Shown: positions 1-12,601 of the stretch, one piece after another
How positions within the stretch are numbered: position 1 is the first letter of the stretch
Layout: the number at the start of each line of letters is the position of its first letter
NCBI GenBank assembly: GCA_018343915.1
Contig: JABRWF010000005.1
Location: 2,267,001 to 2,331,000 of the forward strand
Length of the DNA: 64,000 nt
DNA from: Agroathelia rolfsii
Lineage: Eukaryota; Basidiomycota; Agaricomycetes; Amylocorticiales; Amylocorticiaceae
Direction: 5' to 3'
The notes under the pieces: model-generated
What the model was told of the DNA's origin: nothing
Seen by the model: the letters and a program-made list of their open reading frames with translations, nothing else
Database searches by the model: none
Translations under genes and position numbers: made by a program

Positions 1-450
1 TACATTTCCTGAAAATGCATCGGGGGGTGCGGCATCACCTTTGAAGTAATCCGGCGCAACAGTCTGGAATAGGTGAGGTCAGGAAAGATGTTCGGTGAGG
101 AAACAATTGCTATTATACCTTGAATCCGTTCTTAGCGAAGTCCGAGATCAGGAGCTGGGGTTTGCATGTAAGTAAATACATTTCCTTGCACACAGATACT
201 ATTTCCAAGTACCTGATTGTTGGATAGATCGACGCCAAAAGCATCAGGGAGATAAAGCACCACGACGCTCTTATCATAATCGCCCTCCGGAATGGCGACA
301 TACGCCCTTTCACCCCCGATCTCCTCGAACTTACCTGTGATCGCGCATGGAAATCAATATAAAGTGTGTTGATATGTCGTCTTAAGAGTACAGACCGTCA
401 GGTGTGCCTTCATGGCGAACACCTTTAAAACAATCGTCACAGAGACTCAT
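1..450 (-). CDS. Dienelactone hydrolase family protein, 5' part (cut by window edge)
   Basis: Alpha/beta hydrolase of the dienelactone hydrolase family (PF01738), a cytosolic enzyme class that opens lactone or ester bonds in aromatic-compound breakdown; the true substrate is unknown. The ATG at 450 is followed by MSLCDDCFKGVRHEGTP, the usual N-terminus of fungal members (two Cys, then HEGTP). After an intron of about 60 bases comes a core strand VVVLYLPDAFGVDLSNNQ, another intron, then LLISDFAKNGFKV and, after a third intron, VAPDYFKG. These match the family motif around the oxyanion region. The nucleophile Cys/Ser and His lie beyond base 1, so catalytic integrity cannot be judged. The exon order is inferred from GT..AG borders and reading-frame continuity. 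The gene points away from the TOR gene's start and shares with TOR's 3' end a short gap. Confidence 0.88.
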
Positions 451-1041
451 TGTGATGATGTATCAGAGATTGTGAGTTGATGAGTTTGAGGATGGTTGTC
501 AATGAATGATAGTTTGGACTGAGTGAAACCTTTATATCATCGGAATATACTGATTTTCCGAAGCAGCCGTGATGTCATGTGCTTTCCCCGAGATCGGGTT
601 GGGGCCACCGGCACAAAATCCTCACAAGGACTGGAAAAACGTACACGCATCCTCCCGGTAAGGTCTTTTTGCTGACCTGATGGGATATGACTGGTTGATA
701 TGTTATGATTCAGATCGTAAGTCTAAATTACAAGCCCTGATGCAAGTTCTTAAATTAACACATACACACAAACCTATGCTTACTCATCTGATGGCTGCAC
801 ACGTATGAGTGTATAGGCATTTGCCAGTAGCGGCTCAATATCTTCGCATCTGGTTGCCTGATCCCAGATCTGTTTCTCCAACCTGCTGTTTTGATATGAT
901 GTTACATGTATTCAAGTGCGATAATATTCAAAAATTAAGTGATCAGAAAATGGATCATGGTAGAAAAAGAAGTCCGAAATAATCGATTTCATGAGATAAA
1001 ACGACCTGCGTAGGCGAAATAAAGCTTCCCTGGACAGCAGT
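451..1041. other. Intergenic: hydrolase promoter and TOR 3' flank
   Basis: About 590 bases without a supported gene. The half next to 450 must hold the promoter of the dienelactone hydrolase; a weak TATA-like tttatat lies near 530-536. The other half would be the 3' UTR of TOR. No repeat, RNA gene or conserved ORF was seen. Confidence 0.6.
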
Positions 1042-4000
1042 TTACCAGAAGGCGCACCTACAGAAACTGAGATCATTGCACAACATGTTTCGGATGAGTG
1101 TACAACTTACCAGCCTGAGAAGCATTGACATAGATTTTCTATGGACATTGCTTGCTCAATAAGCCTGTTGACCTGCTCGGCGGGTGCGAGTTCTTTTTTT
1201 GGATCAAAGTCTCGACCTGATCAACACAGCATTATTAGACACTGATATAAAACTGATTAATAAGACAGAATGACGCACCAGATAGTTTACTCTGAACTCG
1301 ATTAGCAACAGTCAAAGCCCGGTCATTGCGCACTTCTCTTACGGCACCTAATTCGCCCGTCCGTTCTAGTGCAATTACGGTTAGGTTAGGAACAGAGTCT
1401 AATGCACTTACAACAACTCACCATTGAAAATGTCATTTTCATCTGCCTTGAGCTTTCGTGTAGGTCCCTGAGGATGTGCAGCTACGCGCGCTAGTTCTAT
1501 ATTCCTCTCACGTTCATTATCACCACCTATAAGAATGCGTCAGATCGTTAGTTGACATGAGAATCATGGTTATTGACCTTCTGCCCTTCGGGCATCTTCA
1601 TCAGTCTGCATCAAACGCCAGTTGATCAAAGGATCATAAACAAAGGCTTCCATGACAGCCATTAAGGACTCCTTGTTTGCCCGCAACACAGACATGGTGA
1701 TCTCGCATGTGCGTCTGAAGCTTCCTTCAATGCCGCTGACCTAGTAATGGAAATTCAGGCGTGGACGGATCTATATAAAGAACAGCGACTTGCCTCCATG
1801 GCATGTGTGAGCATACGTGTTAAGCGGAATGGTATCTTCTCTGGGAACTTCTCGCGGTGCATGGCGATCTCGAAACAATCTCCAAAATCGATGTGAACGA
1901 CCTTGCCAGTACTGCGCTCCAAGAGGATATTGGAAGGATGACGATCGCCTAGACCAAGGATATGTCCAACCATACTATTCACGGCCAGAGATCGGGTATA
2001 TGTCGCTCGTCGTTCCAGCCAGTGCTCAGAGTTCACACTCTTTAGCCAGAGGACACGGTATAAATCTTGGCCTGTTGTGTTTTCGAGAGCATACTCAAAT
2101 ACCTCCACCTTCTGCAACAGGGTCAGGTTTTCGTAGTCAGGGGCCATCTGTTTATACTTAAATCAATAAAAACGATGAAGTCTAAATGTCTAAGAGCAGA
2201 CCTGGAGCATTAGGCGGTACTCGATGTTCAAAAGGACCTTTCGCGATTCCCGATAGTCTCGGATGAGGACATGTAACGTATCACTGTCTTGTACCCACCC
2301 AAGCAAACCAGCATTAGGGGCGAGAGGGATGGTCGAGTAACGTTGGATATGGAGTCGGCGTTTGAAGCTTTCCTTCTCAACGGACAAGATGGTATTGACC
2401 AGACTAAAGAGCTGCATAACACGCTCATCTTGACGAAGATCCTCATGCCCTTCAATCGCCGTTAGATATATCCACTTACCAAATAATATAAAAATACCTT
2501 TAAGAATGTACTGATAATCTCGACCGTCACTGCCTTTGACTGATAACCGCCGAGGACGCTGCTTTGAGGAAATGACCATTAGTTTGGTAGCGAAACTGTT
2601 GATGCGGATGATTGGTCGATTGCACTGGTAAGTGCCTGTAATTGGGTGAGATAAAGTAAGGCAAAAATAAAAATGAAAATCAGGCATACCTGGTACGGCA
2701 AGCTCTAAATTGCGGGCTTTGAGAAGCTCAGGGGAAACATATTGCAAATCCAAAGTAGTTAACTGCGGAAGCTGCTTCTCGATCTTTTTGAAGACCTATG
2801 GAAGAGTCTTAGTACAAAAACGAAACACGGAACAGCTGCACCTACAGCATAATAGATATCCCAAGCCTTGTCTAATTCACCTGTCTCACCATAGATGCGA
2901 TAGCGGCGGCAATGTTCCCTAGCTTCGTGAAGATCTCTACCAAAGACTTGAGCGAATGATATCTCTCGGGCAGTTGTTGGGCCCTATAGCAATGTTAGTG
3001 TATTTACTTGATTATAATGCGATAGAACCAACCTTCTCTAGCAATTGGTGTAGAGGCTCCAGCGCGGCAATCATTCCTTCAGCATTGCGGTCTGTGAAGT
3101 ACAATCTAGATGCCTCCTCCAAGCCTTCGTGCCATAGCTCATGCCACAAGATGGCAACGCGGATTAGCTCATGACTGACAATGAGAGCCTAGAGGAAAAC
3201 GGTGTTTATAAGCTTTGTTTCAAGAAAAATCTCGAATGTACCTGTTCTACGATCGCTGAGCTATGAGTTCTTAGCTGGTCCATGATTTTCAGGGCGGCGT
3301 CCTTTCGAACTTTGTTGGAAGATTGAGACGCGACAGTCAGAGGGTAAATCAGAGCTTGGGGGTGATGGCGTCCAACTTCCGTAAGAAGATTGTTCAAATT
3401 CCGATAAATATTTTGGTTATGTGTTTGGATGCGGGCGATGATCTACGATGCTAGTTAGCTAGGTCGGAGCACAGGCTGATCTAACGCACCTGTGGCATGA
3501 CATCTAGCCATGTATCAATCTTCACTGATGTAAAACCGCCAGCAATAGCATTGCTAACATCGTCATGGCTGCCGAACTTGAACCATAGAGTGAGAAGGCG
3601 GAGTGTATCTTGAAGGGCATTCTCATTTCTTAGGTAGATTGAGCGGAAGAAGCCTAAAAATTTTCAGGATAAATTCCAGATCAAAAGACAATAATAATCA
3701 TACAGACCTTGGATAGCTTGAACGACATGAGCTGCCAGGCGGTCTCCGGGAACGTCATCAGTCTTGTTATCACTCTGATTTTCGAGATAACTGATAACCT
3801 CAAAATTCGTCAAAGCCCAAGTATGCCAAGCCTTGTACCAGGTGGGATCGTAGTGAGTAGCCAAGAAATAGGCCTCCAAAATGTCATGGGCGTTGCGCTA
3901 TACATGGTATTATTAGCTAAACCAGGTTGCACATAATGTAGTTTGTCACCTTTTCCCAAGAGTTAGCCAAGGCAATTTGCCATTCTCCCTGTTTGAAATA

Positions 4001-7000
4001 ACATCTGGCTAAAAGGCGAGAGTATTCGTCCAGTTTGCCCTTCGATGCACCCGGACGCTGGTCAGAAGACTCTACTTGTACATCTCGCGCTAAACTTTCA
4101 GAGAATGAACGCAAGAATTCAAGGCTCTGCTCTTTGGCGCCAGTTGCCCACATGAACTTTAACTGAGCGTAAACAACGTTTGGAGGAGCTTTGGGCGAAT
4201 GATGGTTCTCTCGGTTTCGATGCTAATTTGTAATGAGGTTGTGTCCAAAATATATGAAATTTCATCTCACCCGCTCTCCAGGTCCGAGAAGTGAATTAAT
4301 AGTTTTCTCAGCCAGAGTCATACGCTCGGATTTGCGACATAGATTTGCAAACTTAATCCACATGACAGGATCATCGTCTGGGTTGAGGACAAGCGCTCGG
4401 ACCTGGAGTATGCGCTGCCAAACATCCACGTCAGGTTGGCAACCCTGTAGTCTATCCATGCCATCAAGATCAATATCAGGAATCTAGAATTTCATGAGAA
4501 GTATATTTGCAACAAGCTCACCTCTTCATCCATGCCTTTCTCATGACTTGTTGCCGCTCAGGCTGGTCAGCATTTTGCTTGTAAATAATTATCTCCTCTA
4601 ATTCGGAGAGCATTTGAGCTCGAACCATAACACTGACAACCTGCGTTAGATCGATCCATGAAAGAGGGGCCCTTGTAGAAGGCATACTTGTAAGAACGTC
4701 CGTAGCCCTCCCCTGAGAAAGATGATAGCTCTGGTTCCAGGAAATCACGAGCCTTGGCGATTTGCGTCATCGCCTTGGGGAACTGATTCTGGTGAACGGC
4801 TAAAATAGCACGGTAAAAGGCTCTATCCGGGGAATCCACTTTGATTTTGGCGATGTATTCGTCCATCGCGGCCCAGTCGGTAGTAGACCAAGCCGCAGCA
4901 GCTGCCATAGGAGCTATCTCCTGACGTTCTTCTTCACTCATTGTTGGCCAGTCATCCATAATCTGCGTCGTCAACTTGTCCCATTCGCCCAGAGCATGTA
5001 AACACTTCATCCGACCAATCCGGATTTCTGCGTTATCGGGATCCTCTTGAGCCTTTCTATCATATGTATCCAACGCATCAGTCCACCTTCCAAGTCTCTC
5101 GTACCATTCTTCATGCTTGCTGATATCATATTTGCGCTGGGCGATGGCAAGTGTACCCCACGCGGCGTCGTGTTGTTGCAAACGAGTGTTGATACCAATG
5201 AGCGCTTCAACGATTCCCGGTGATGTTTCCGAGAAGAACTCTAGTTCTTTGTAGTGAAGGGCCTTGGCATAAGCGTGGAACTTAAGTGCATATTCTCCAA
5301 GAGTCCGGTTCTCGATGAAAGGGAGTGGTTTCTCCTCATGCTCCATGAATTCAGCGAGATTCAGAAGGCGTTGGATGATTTCTGAAGGTACAGTAGGTGA
5401 TGTGATGGCAGTTTCTATGGAACGCACCAATCCCTCCTAAATCTGATTGAGCAAAGGGCTTGTATACTATAAGTTGAAATCGCACACCTGGTATTGATCA
5501 TAAAGCTCAGTCCAGCAAGACATGAAAGCAGCATTGAAAAGCTCTTTGGCGAGAGGCGGATGGAGCTCAATGAGTGTGTTGTTGCATGCCCGAAGAGCAT
5601 GGGATGGTGATTCTTTCATGAGCTCCACAGAGAGTCGATGCATCCACTCTACCCAGTCTTCCCGCGTTTGGACTTGAGATACATCCCAAGCCTGTCTCAA
5701 ATGCTGTTGGTTGACGGTCATTTTGCTAGCCTCAGCTGGCGCCGAAAAGTCAGAAGTGGTTGATCTGGGAGATGAAATTAGTAGGATATTAGAATATCGT
5801 TCGTCAGGACGTACGCTTCGGTCAAGTTTGTTTCCTGCGGAAGAGGTTCTCCTTTAAGGAGCTTCTCTACGAAAGACTCATATTTGACATGACTGATATT
5901 TTTGCGCGCGATGCACTGAGAGATTGTTCAGCTGCCAAAATCAGGATCAAGTTATTTCCATACCTTCTTGACGGTAGGGACAAATATGGCAAAATCGGAG
6001 CCGAGTTGAAGAATGAGAGCACATAAAGTGTCCATGGCAGCCTGTCGAATTTCATTATTGGCACTCTCAAGAACGCGCACAAGAGGATGTATTATGCGTG
6101 AAGCATGGTCAGAGAAATTGACACGGTGCGACAACTGATCGATAGTGACAATCGCGCGCTTGCGTAAAGTGTTGTTGGCATCTTGTCTCTCGTATGTCTT
6201 GACGATGACCGGTATGACGAGATGAAGGTATTCTTCAATATTTGAACCAAATGTAACAAAAGCGTCCAAGATCTTGATTTGGGTAGTCTGTCTTTTGTCA
6301 GTGAGTTCCTGGTCAAACACCTTAAGAATCTGAGGGAGAATAGCAGGTAGGAATGGCTTGAATTCGGCATCCAGCGCCTTCCCGAGTGCCTCAATGAGCG
6401 AAACAATAGGCATTTGAAGCGTTTGGTTTTCCCATAGGTCCGTGGCAAGAGCAAATATCTCGTTCATATGATTGCGCACATGCTGCTTGATGATGCCTAC
6501 TAGAATTGCCAGTTGTTGTAGGAAATACTCCTGCACTCGAGCAAGCGAAACTCTTGTGACAGCAGCAAAGGCTGGAATGATCTGAACAATGGCGAGGCGT
6601 TCAGAATGAGACTAGCACTTATGATGAAATTGTATACTTGTGGCAGAAAGGCGACAGACTTGAGACCCTGTGTCTTGAAAATCGACATGATGGCTTCGAT
6701 AACATGATGATGATGAGGGCCATGCGAATGATCCTTCAGCACGTTCAACAACGCGTTGATTACGACTGTCTGGTAGTAATCATCGGTGGCTGCTGCCATC
6801 TGTTGCGTCAGAGGTACCATGTTAACCGCTGTGATAGCAGTCTCGTTGGAGACATCTTCTTCAGCCTTGCTCTGAATCTAAGAAAGGATCAACAAACGCA
6901 TATTTCATACTGTTTTGCAGACGCCTACCTTCCTCTTGTAGGGATCTAGTGCACCAAGTATACCAAGAACCTTGACAACCTCCCGACGTACGGGTTGAGC

Positions 7001-9811
7001 CGCATCTGTCTTCAAAATCCTACCCAAAATCTGCAGCAACTGCGGGTAGTCCATTAGCGGGGCGATAACATATCCGGTGCTTGCACAGATCTGCCCAAGT
7101 GCATGCAAGGCAGCGTCGCGCTTTTGGATAGCAGGGTCTTGGAGTTTCGCGATGATGACCTGCATCAAGGCTGGTAGTTGAGGGATGACTTCTTCGCCAC
7201 CAACACAGCATAGCTCGCCCAAGCAGGTCAAGATGCTTGCGGCGACAGTGGGGCTGGGATCTTCAGCCTTGGGAAGAATTGTACGGAGCATTGGAAGGGC
7301 GTAAGGCTTAATTAGGCGTTGAGTGTGACTGATCAGAAGTACAAGCAAGCGAGTGCATTCTTCTCGGTTGCGACTGTCAATAAATGATGAGAAGCGTTGA
7401 TTAAGCAGAGGAGTCGTGAGACTTGCATCACAGTTGAGTATTCAAGTTCCGTCAAGAGCTGGATGAGAGCTTTGCGAAGAGAGGGCATGACATAAGCAGG
7501 ATTATGCTGAGCTAGGCGGCCGATGAGGGTAACAGCCGCAACTCGATTCTCAAAGTCTTCGTCATTCAGGGCTATGAATATGGATCGGACATTCTCAGCT
7601 TGCGCGAGGTGTTTGTCGAATCGTTCGTGAAGGGACGACAAGACCGTAAAGCGGATATTGGAATCTAGACGCCAATGAAAAGACAAACATTTATGGGAAT
7701 CAAGACACGTTACCTGGATCCGCGATACCCACGGTAAGAAGTTTGTCCAACACTTCGCTGATGACGTCGATTGCATGGCTACTAGATTGGTAACATATTG
7801 GATCTCGTACGAACAGCTTGCAACACGTCTCTGCAGCTTGTCTTCTCACAGTCGGAGAGTCGTCCTCTAGATACGGCAATGCACATGTACGGACGAATTC
7901 ACTCAAAGCATGGCCTAGACAGACAGGCCTTAATAAAAAGAATAGAAAATCAAGACAAAGGGCTGACCATTGAAATCGAATGTGCCTAGAACAACCAATG
8001 CCAAAGTTGTAAGTTCAGGATTCTTGGCGTTCAGGGCAATCTTTTTTTTCCGATCAGTGACGAGCGAGGTGCTGCCAAGCATAGTGCTTACATGATTAGC
8101 GATCAAGTCTCGTGTATGATCATTCCTGGTGAGTGAGCTTGGCGCCCCAAGTGATTTATACGGCTGACCACTCAGGATGTGCGAAAGGAGATCCAAAAGT
8201 CGTTCTGCTCGAAGATCAATAAAAGGTCGAATGATACAACCTCAAGACGAACCTTGAATAGTCTTGAGTAGTGGCGGAATGTACTTGGCGATATTGCGCA
8301 GCGCTTGCCATAAGGGCTCGCTAAGCCCACAGGCAAACATTAAATCGAGTATATCATGCAAGTGCTTGGTCAAGTTAGGCCCCACAGCAGTCGCGAGCAT
8401 TCCAATACATTGAAACATGGGCTCTTCGGACGGTGCATTCTTTTTCCTGTATTGACATCAATTACCGATACATTGATCGTATTCGAGACGATGACATACC
8501 CACGCAGTTGTAGTCCAGCTTTGATCTGAGCCATGATTGAATCGAGGAATTGCTTCATGTCACTGCCTACAGCCGAGGCCGTGTGACCGATGGCAACGAA
8601 CGCTAAAATGATGTTCGACTTGTAGTCCCTATTAGATAAACGTGTTGATCTTACCAAAATTTCGCTCCGTGGGCTTTTCGAGCTGAGTCAAGAGATGCCC
8701 CATGGCTTTGTGCAGGAAATACTCGGAGAAAGTTGTGGTATCATAAGATGCAAGGGTGGGTATGATTGCGACAACCATCTTTCTCACGAGATTATCCTTG
8801 TGAGCCTTAAAGCGCATGACGGACTCTGCAGCGTCCGAAAAATTATCCTTCATAAACTGCGTTCCTTTAGTAATGATCACAACATCCAAGACCTGCATCA
8901 TATATCTCACCATACCGCCATGCAAAAATAATTCGCGATATGTCAGCAAAGATCCATGAATAATTTCTGGTTGGGTCATCTTTAGTCCGCTTTGAGCATC
9001 CTGTAGTATTTTGACAAGGTATGGGCTTTTGGTGGTACGTTCTCTGTGAGCAATTATCTCCAGGCATGCAGCAAGCAGTTCGGCAGCGCCCTCTCGTACG
9101 ATGACACGCACGTCGCGGATGGGCACCAGTATCTTTTCAAATACGAGTCGTATATGGGAGTAGAAATGCAGTTGATTGTTACGAGCGAACTCCTTGAGCA
9201 TTAGAACGCCAGCATAGCGAGAGGACTCTTGTTTATCTCCTTCAAGTAGTTGTATAGCGGTATAGATCTGTTGATCCATAAAGCCTTCTCCAAACGCAGA
9301 CCCAGCCTTGCCAACGATCTTTCCAAGAATCTTGGATGCAGCAATCATGATGTTAACATCGTAGTTGGGCAAAAGGGTCTTGACATAATTGTAGAAACGG
9401 AAGAGATTCCGTCTCTCTTCTATTGTCTCATCTGCATCCACTTGCAATAGATGCTCTATGAAGACGATATCGTACTATTAGACGCATTCGTATTCATAAG
9501 ACCGTGGACGCACCTATCGCCAGCAATGCGCCCAATTCTTGGTCGTTATTCCTGCTGTGCATAAGATCAGACACTTTTGTGCTGATGTGATCCCATAGCT
9601 TTATGGTTGCGTCAGATGACAGCTCTGATACCGTCTTCGAAACCTGGAGTAAGAATTCAGAACATCATTATTGGGAACAACGTTAGTAGGCACCTACATA
9701 GCGTTTTAGCTCTATAGCTGCTTGTAGGCGTGTATCATGGTTCTTATTCTTCAAACCGGCAAACATCACATCCAGAGCGTCCGAATAGGACGACTGACTG
9801 GAGGAAGCCAT
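1042..9811 (-). CDS. tor1: TOR (target of rapamycin) serine/threonine kinase
   Basis: Phosphatidylinositol-kinase-related protein kinase, the catalytic subunit of TORC1/TORC2 that couples nutrient state to growth. The gene has more than twenty short introns; the product should be about 2,400 residues, normal for TOR. Start ATG at 9811 ([20 protein letters not shown]). Order: HEAT repeats from roughly 9.8 to 5.7 kb, FAT domain about 5.4-3.5 kb, FRB about 3.18-2.76 kb ([25 protein letters not shown] ... AWDIYY across the exons), kinase about 2.75-1.5 kb with [22 protein letters not shown], catalytic loop [10 protein letters not shown] and HIDFGDCFE, then FATC ending SGWCAFW and a TAA at 1042-1044. 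The FRB Ser in EEASRLYF and the Trp in AWDIYY, which contact FKBP12-rapamycin in known structures, are present, so rapamycin sensitivity is expected. One oddity is Ala where almost all TORs have Pro in GWCPFW. The intron around 4.64-4.69 kb needs the acceptor just before NVMVRAQML to stay in frame. Only part of the exon joins were checked base by base; the outer limits are firm. Confidence 0.97.
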
Positions 9812-10101
9812 GACAAGCAAGATGATGTGTGCCAGACAAGTTGAGGATAATGTGGTTCTGCTGACAGACAGATGATTCAGACGTTCAAGCTCAGTACTGA
9901 AAAAGGCCGATTGGATGAAATTGATAGATGAAAGGCCTCCAAAGAGAGTAGGTGGTGAGCCAACACGAAATAACGCCTATGGTCCTGGAGTCCAAGGATC
10001 GCTTCAACTGGAGGAAGCTGTGTAATAATGGCCACGGATTAGACAAACCCGAATCTTATTTTTAACGAGTTATATTTACATGATTGGATGAAAAAGATAT
10101 C
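9812..10101. promoter_or_regulatory. TOR upstream region
   Basis: The 290 bases between the TOR start codon and the tRNA. It must contain the TOR promoter, transcribed leftward. No clear TATA box close to the ATG, as is usual for a housekeeping gene. Confidence 0.4.
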
Positions 10102-10205
10102 GGCCTGATGGTCTAGTAGTATGATTCCTTGTTAGGGTTTCGCAACTTAGCTAAGCGCGAGTTTCCAAATCGAGGAGGTCCCGGGTTCAATTCCCGGTCA
10201 GGCCC
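10102..10205 (+). tRNA. tP(AGG): tRNA-Pro (anticodon AGG), with a 32-nt intron
   Basis: A full cloverleaf can be folded. The acceptor stem GGCCTGA (10102-10108) pairs with TCAGGCC (10198-10204), with discriminator C at 10205. The D-arm GTC/GAT lies in 10111-10125. The anticodon stem CCTTG (10127-10131) pairs with CGAGG (10171-10175). The loop is TTAGGG plus T, giving anticodon AGG at 10134-10136. The T-arm is CCGGG-TTCAATT-CCCGG. An intron occupies 10138-10169, directly after position 37, the standard place for nuclear tRNA introns removed by the tRNA splicing endonuclease. A34 would be edited to inosine to read CCU/CCC/CCA. The gene sits between the TOR promoter and the 3' end of an unknown gene. 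Confidence 0.95.
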
Positions 10206-10212
10206 AATTCAC

Positions 10213-10224
10213 TTTTATATTTTT
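10213..10224 (+). terminator. RNA polymerase III terminator of the tRNA
   Basis: T-runs TTTT (10213-10216) and TTTTT (10220-10224) begin 8 bases after the tRNA 3' end, the usual place and form of a Pol III stop signal. Confidence 0.75.
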
Positions 10225-10534
10225 CTCTTTACAGAGGCCGTACAATATTCAGAACTTATGGTCTGAATTTTTTTTCTTATGAGCGAAATATCACGTCGAT
10301 GAGTAGAAGAAGGCTGGTGCCACAACAACCACAACCGAGTCGCTTGACCACTACCGCGTCATTCTGGCTCACGCCTTGCTTACTACCATCCACGGACTGA
10401 ATGGTGCATCCTTGAAATAACTTCATGCTTTTATCATCAACAGATTTACTAAGATAGCATTAAAATTTCATTATTCATATAGTTGATTGAACGATGGTAA
10501 TAGAATAAGTATGGTGCATGGCACATGATTCTAC
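10225..10534. other. Intergenic spacer
   Basis: About 310 AT-rich bases between the tRNA terminator and the stop codon of the next minus-strand gene. It would hold that gene's 3' UTR. Nothing else was seen. Confidence 0.5.
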
Positions 10535-12601
10535 TCATTTGAATCTCGTGAAGATACTCTTGAGGGCTGGAATTTTACTATTCTCTTTCTGCCTCGGCCT
10601 CGTCACCATGGATGGCGAAAGCTTCTTCTCTGGAGACCGTATCGAGTTCCTGTTCCTCCGAACTGCATTCTCGTCCATCATCGACCATTGGCGTGCCAAG
10701 ATACTGTTGCTGATCTCTCTCTTGTCTCTGTTACCTCTCACTGTCGTATCGCAGGGACCAGAAGTCCTATTTCTGGCCAACTTTGACTGTTGTAGCTTCG
10801 ATAACTTTGGAGTAGGCGCAGAGCGAGGCGAGATGAACGATTCCGGTCGGGATATTGGCGCAGAAATTCGACGAGATACCGGGGTAGTCAACGACTTTTT
10901 GCCTTTGGTAACTACTTCGCTCGCATTGCTCGCAAGATTGGAGAAGGAAAACCGTTTTCTGATTGTACGGGAGGATAATGTGGAGGGACTTGGAGATGCG
11001 TTGCCGGAAGGAGGATAGCGAGGGCTTGTGAGATCATCTTCTTCAGGGGCAAAGCTATTGCGCAAAGGCGAGGGAACGTGGGTGGTGTGCTTGACTAATC
11101 GCTTGCTTTGATTCATAGACTCCGGCGAGATTTCTTCGGAGAAGACTGCAAAGCGCACGCTCTTAGTACTCTTTAAAATACCGCGAGGCCTTCGTTTCAC
11201 AGGATCCGCAGTGTCCCCAGCAGAAGGTGATGAACGAGAAGCATGCTTGGTATTGGAAGCGGCGGTAAAGAGGCTGGCACAGCGAGAAGAATGACCAAAT
11301 GATCCAAGGCATTGACTAGTTGCCATAGAGAGCTTGGGATGATCAGTCTTCGAGTACCTTGAACCACCAGGACTAGAGGCAAGAATAGATACATCTCCGT
11401 CGCATGTGGATATCTTATTGATTATATCATCCACTGATGCTTGCCACTCGTTGGATGAACTAGTCGTGGGCGTGCTCATCCGCACAGAGGTGCCTAGAGA
11501 AAGAGCTTCGCAATGTTCTTGAAGATTCTTTATCATAGTCGACAGTTCCAATGAAAACTCGTTGCCAATTTGGATGTCGCAGTCGAAAAGGGACGGAAGA
11601 GCGGACGCTATACCGCGGAATGCGGTCGGGATGTCGGGATACGACAAATCGTCATCGAAAACGCGAGTCGACACAGAAGACTTAGCTTCCCGTTTCTCAT
11701 CACGGTTATACTTGCGGTTACTAGGCGGGGAAGAGGCGTCGAAATTGGTGTCGTCAGAGTCCAAGTTCTGATAGATCGCAAGATTACATGATTGAGCGGT
11801 GTTCGGAAGAGTCAACAAAGATAGATGCCGTTTTCCTCTGCGAGCCACAAGAGAGGGTGCGAGAGGCGGAGACTTCTTCCGCATGTGTAGATGGTTCTTT
11901 AATGAAGGTAGACTTGCTAGTTGATGGGTTCGCTCAGGGGAAACTGACTGCCTTTGTGACTGCGATGATTGTGAGCTGCTCGAAAGCCTAGTGTAAGGTA
12001 GCTCACGGCGAGGCACAGGTGGAAGAGGAATCTGAGGAGGTTCATTCTCGTTGTCAGGCTCAGGTACATTCAAACGATGTATTTCAAAGAGAGTCTTCTT
12101 GAAGGGTGAAGGCGGAATAAGAGATCCTTCCGCTTTCCACAGTGGAGAAACATCGTTGTTGACAGGCTCGGAGTATCGCCATGGAGTATGCTCAGGCGCA
12201 TCTCTTGAGCAATTTTGCTATGTAGATCAAATTTTAGTACGAAGTATTACAGAAACTTAAGAAGAAGACCATACCGCCCAAGTATCGACGCAGATCCTCT
12301 CTCTGAGCAAGTTCTTCAGGCGAGGTGGAGTAGGTATCGAAGATGTGCTAGTACGACTAGAATCTTCATCCTTGTAATAAGCTCCATACGAGAGGAAAGG
12401 CGAGGCCTCGTTCAGCTCTATTGTATCTACCAGTGTGTAATTTGCCTCTGGAAACAACGGGGTTTGAAACCCATGAAAAAGAGAAGCCCAGGTCGGAAGA
12501 GATGTCAATGTAGGTTCAAGCTCTTCTGCGCACAAGAGCCTCTCATTGCAGCCAGTACTCTTGATGAGCTGATCGATAGTAAGGGAAAGGACAGGTTTCA
12601 T
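10535..12601 (-). CDS. Uncharacterised Ser/Pro-rich protein with a KSVRF motif
   Basis: Two exons, 12601-12275 and 12217-10535, joined in phase 0 over a 57-base intron, give 669 residues. I do not recognise the family. The first exon is the more ordered part (MKPVLSLTIDQLIKSTGC..., with PTWASLFHGFQTPLFPEAN), and PPRLKNLLRERICVDTWA ends it. Exon 2 is mostly disordered: Ser/Pro/Arg-rich, many SP and TP sites, basic clusters such as RRGKRHLS and KLSPSMVTRPRQKENSK. A short conserved-looking island RRPRGILKSTKSVRFAVFSE contains KSVRF, which fits the RVxF docking consensus for protein phosphatase 1; that role is inference only. No signal peptide or membrane segment. The length of open frame (1.68 kb in exon 2) and the clean splice make a real gene very likely. 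It is followed by the tRNA and preceded by the long non-coding stretch. Confidence 0.82.
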
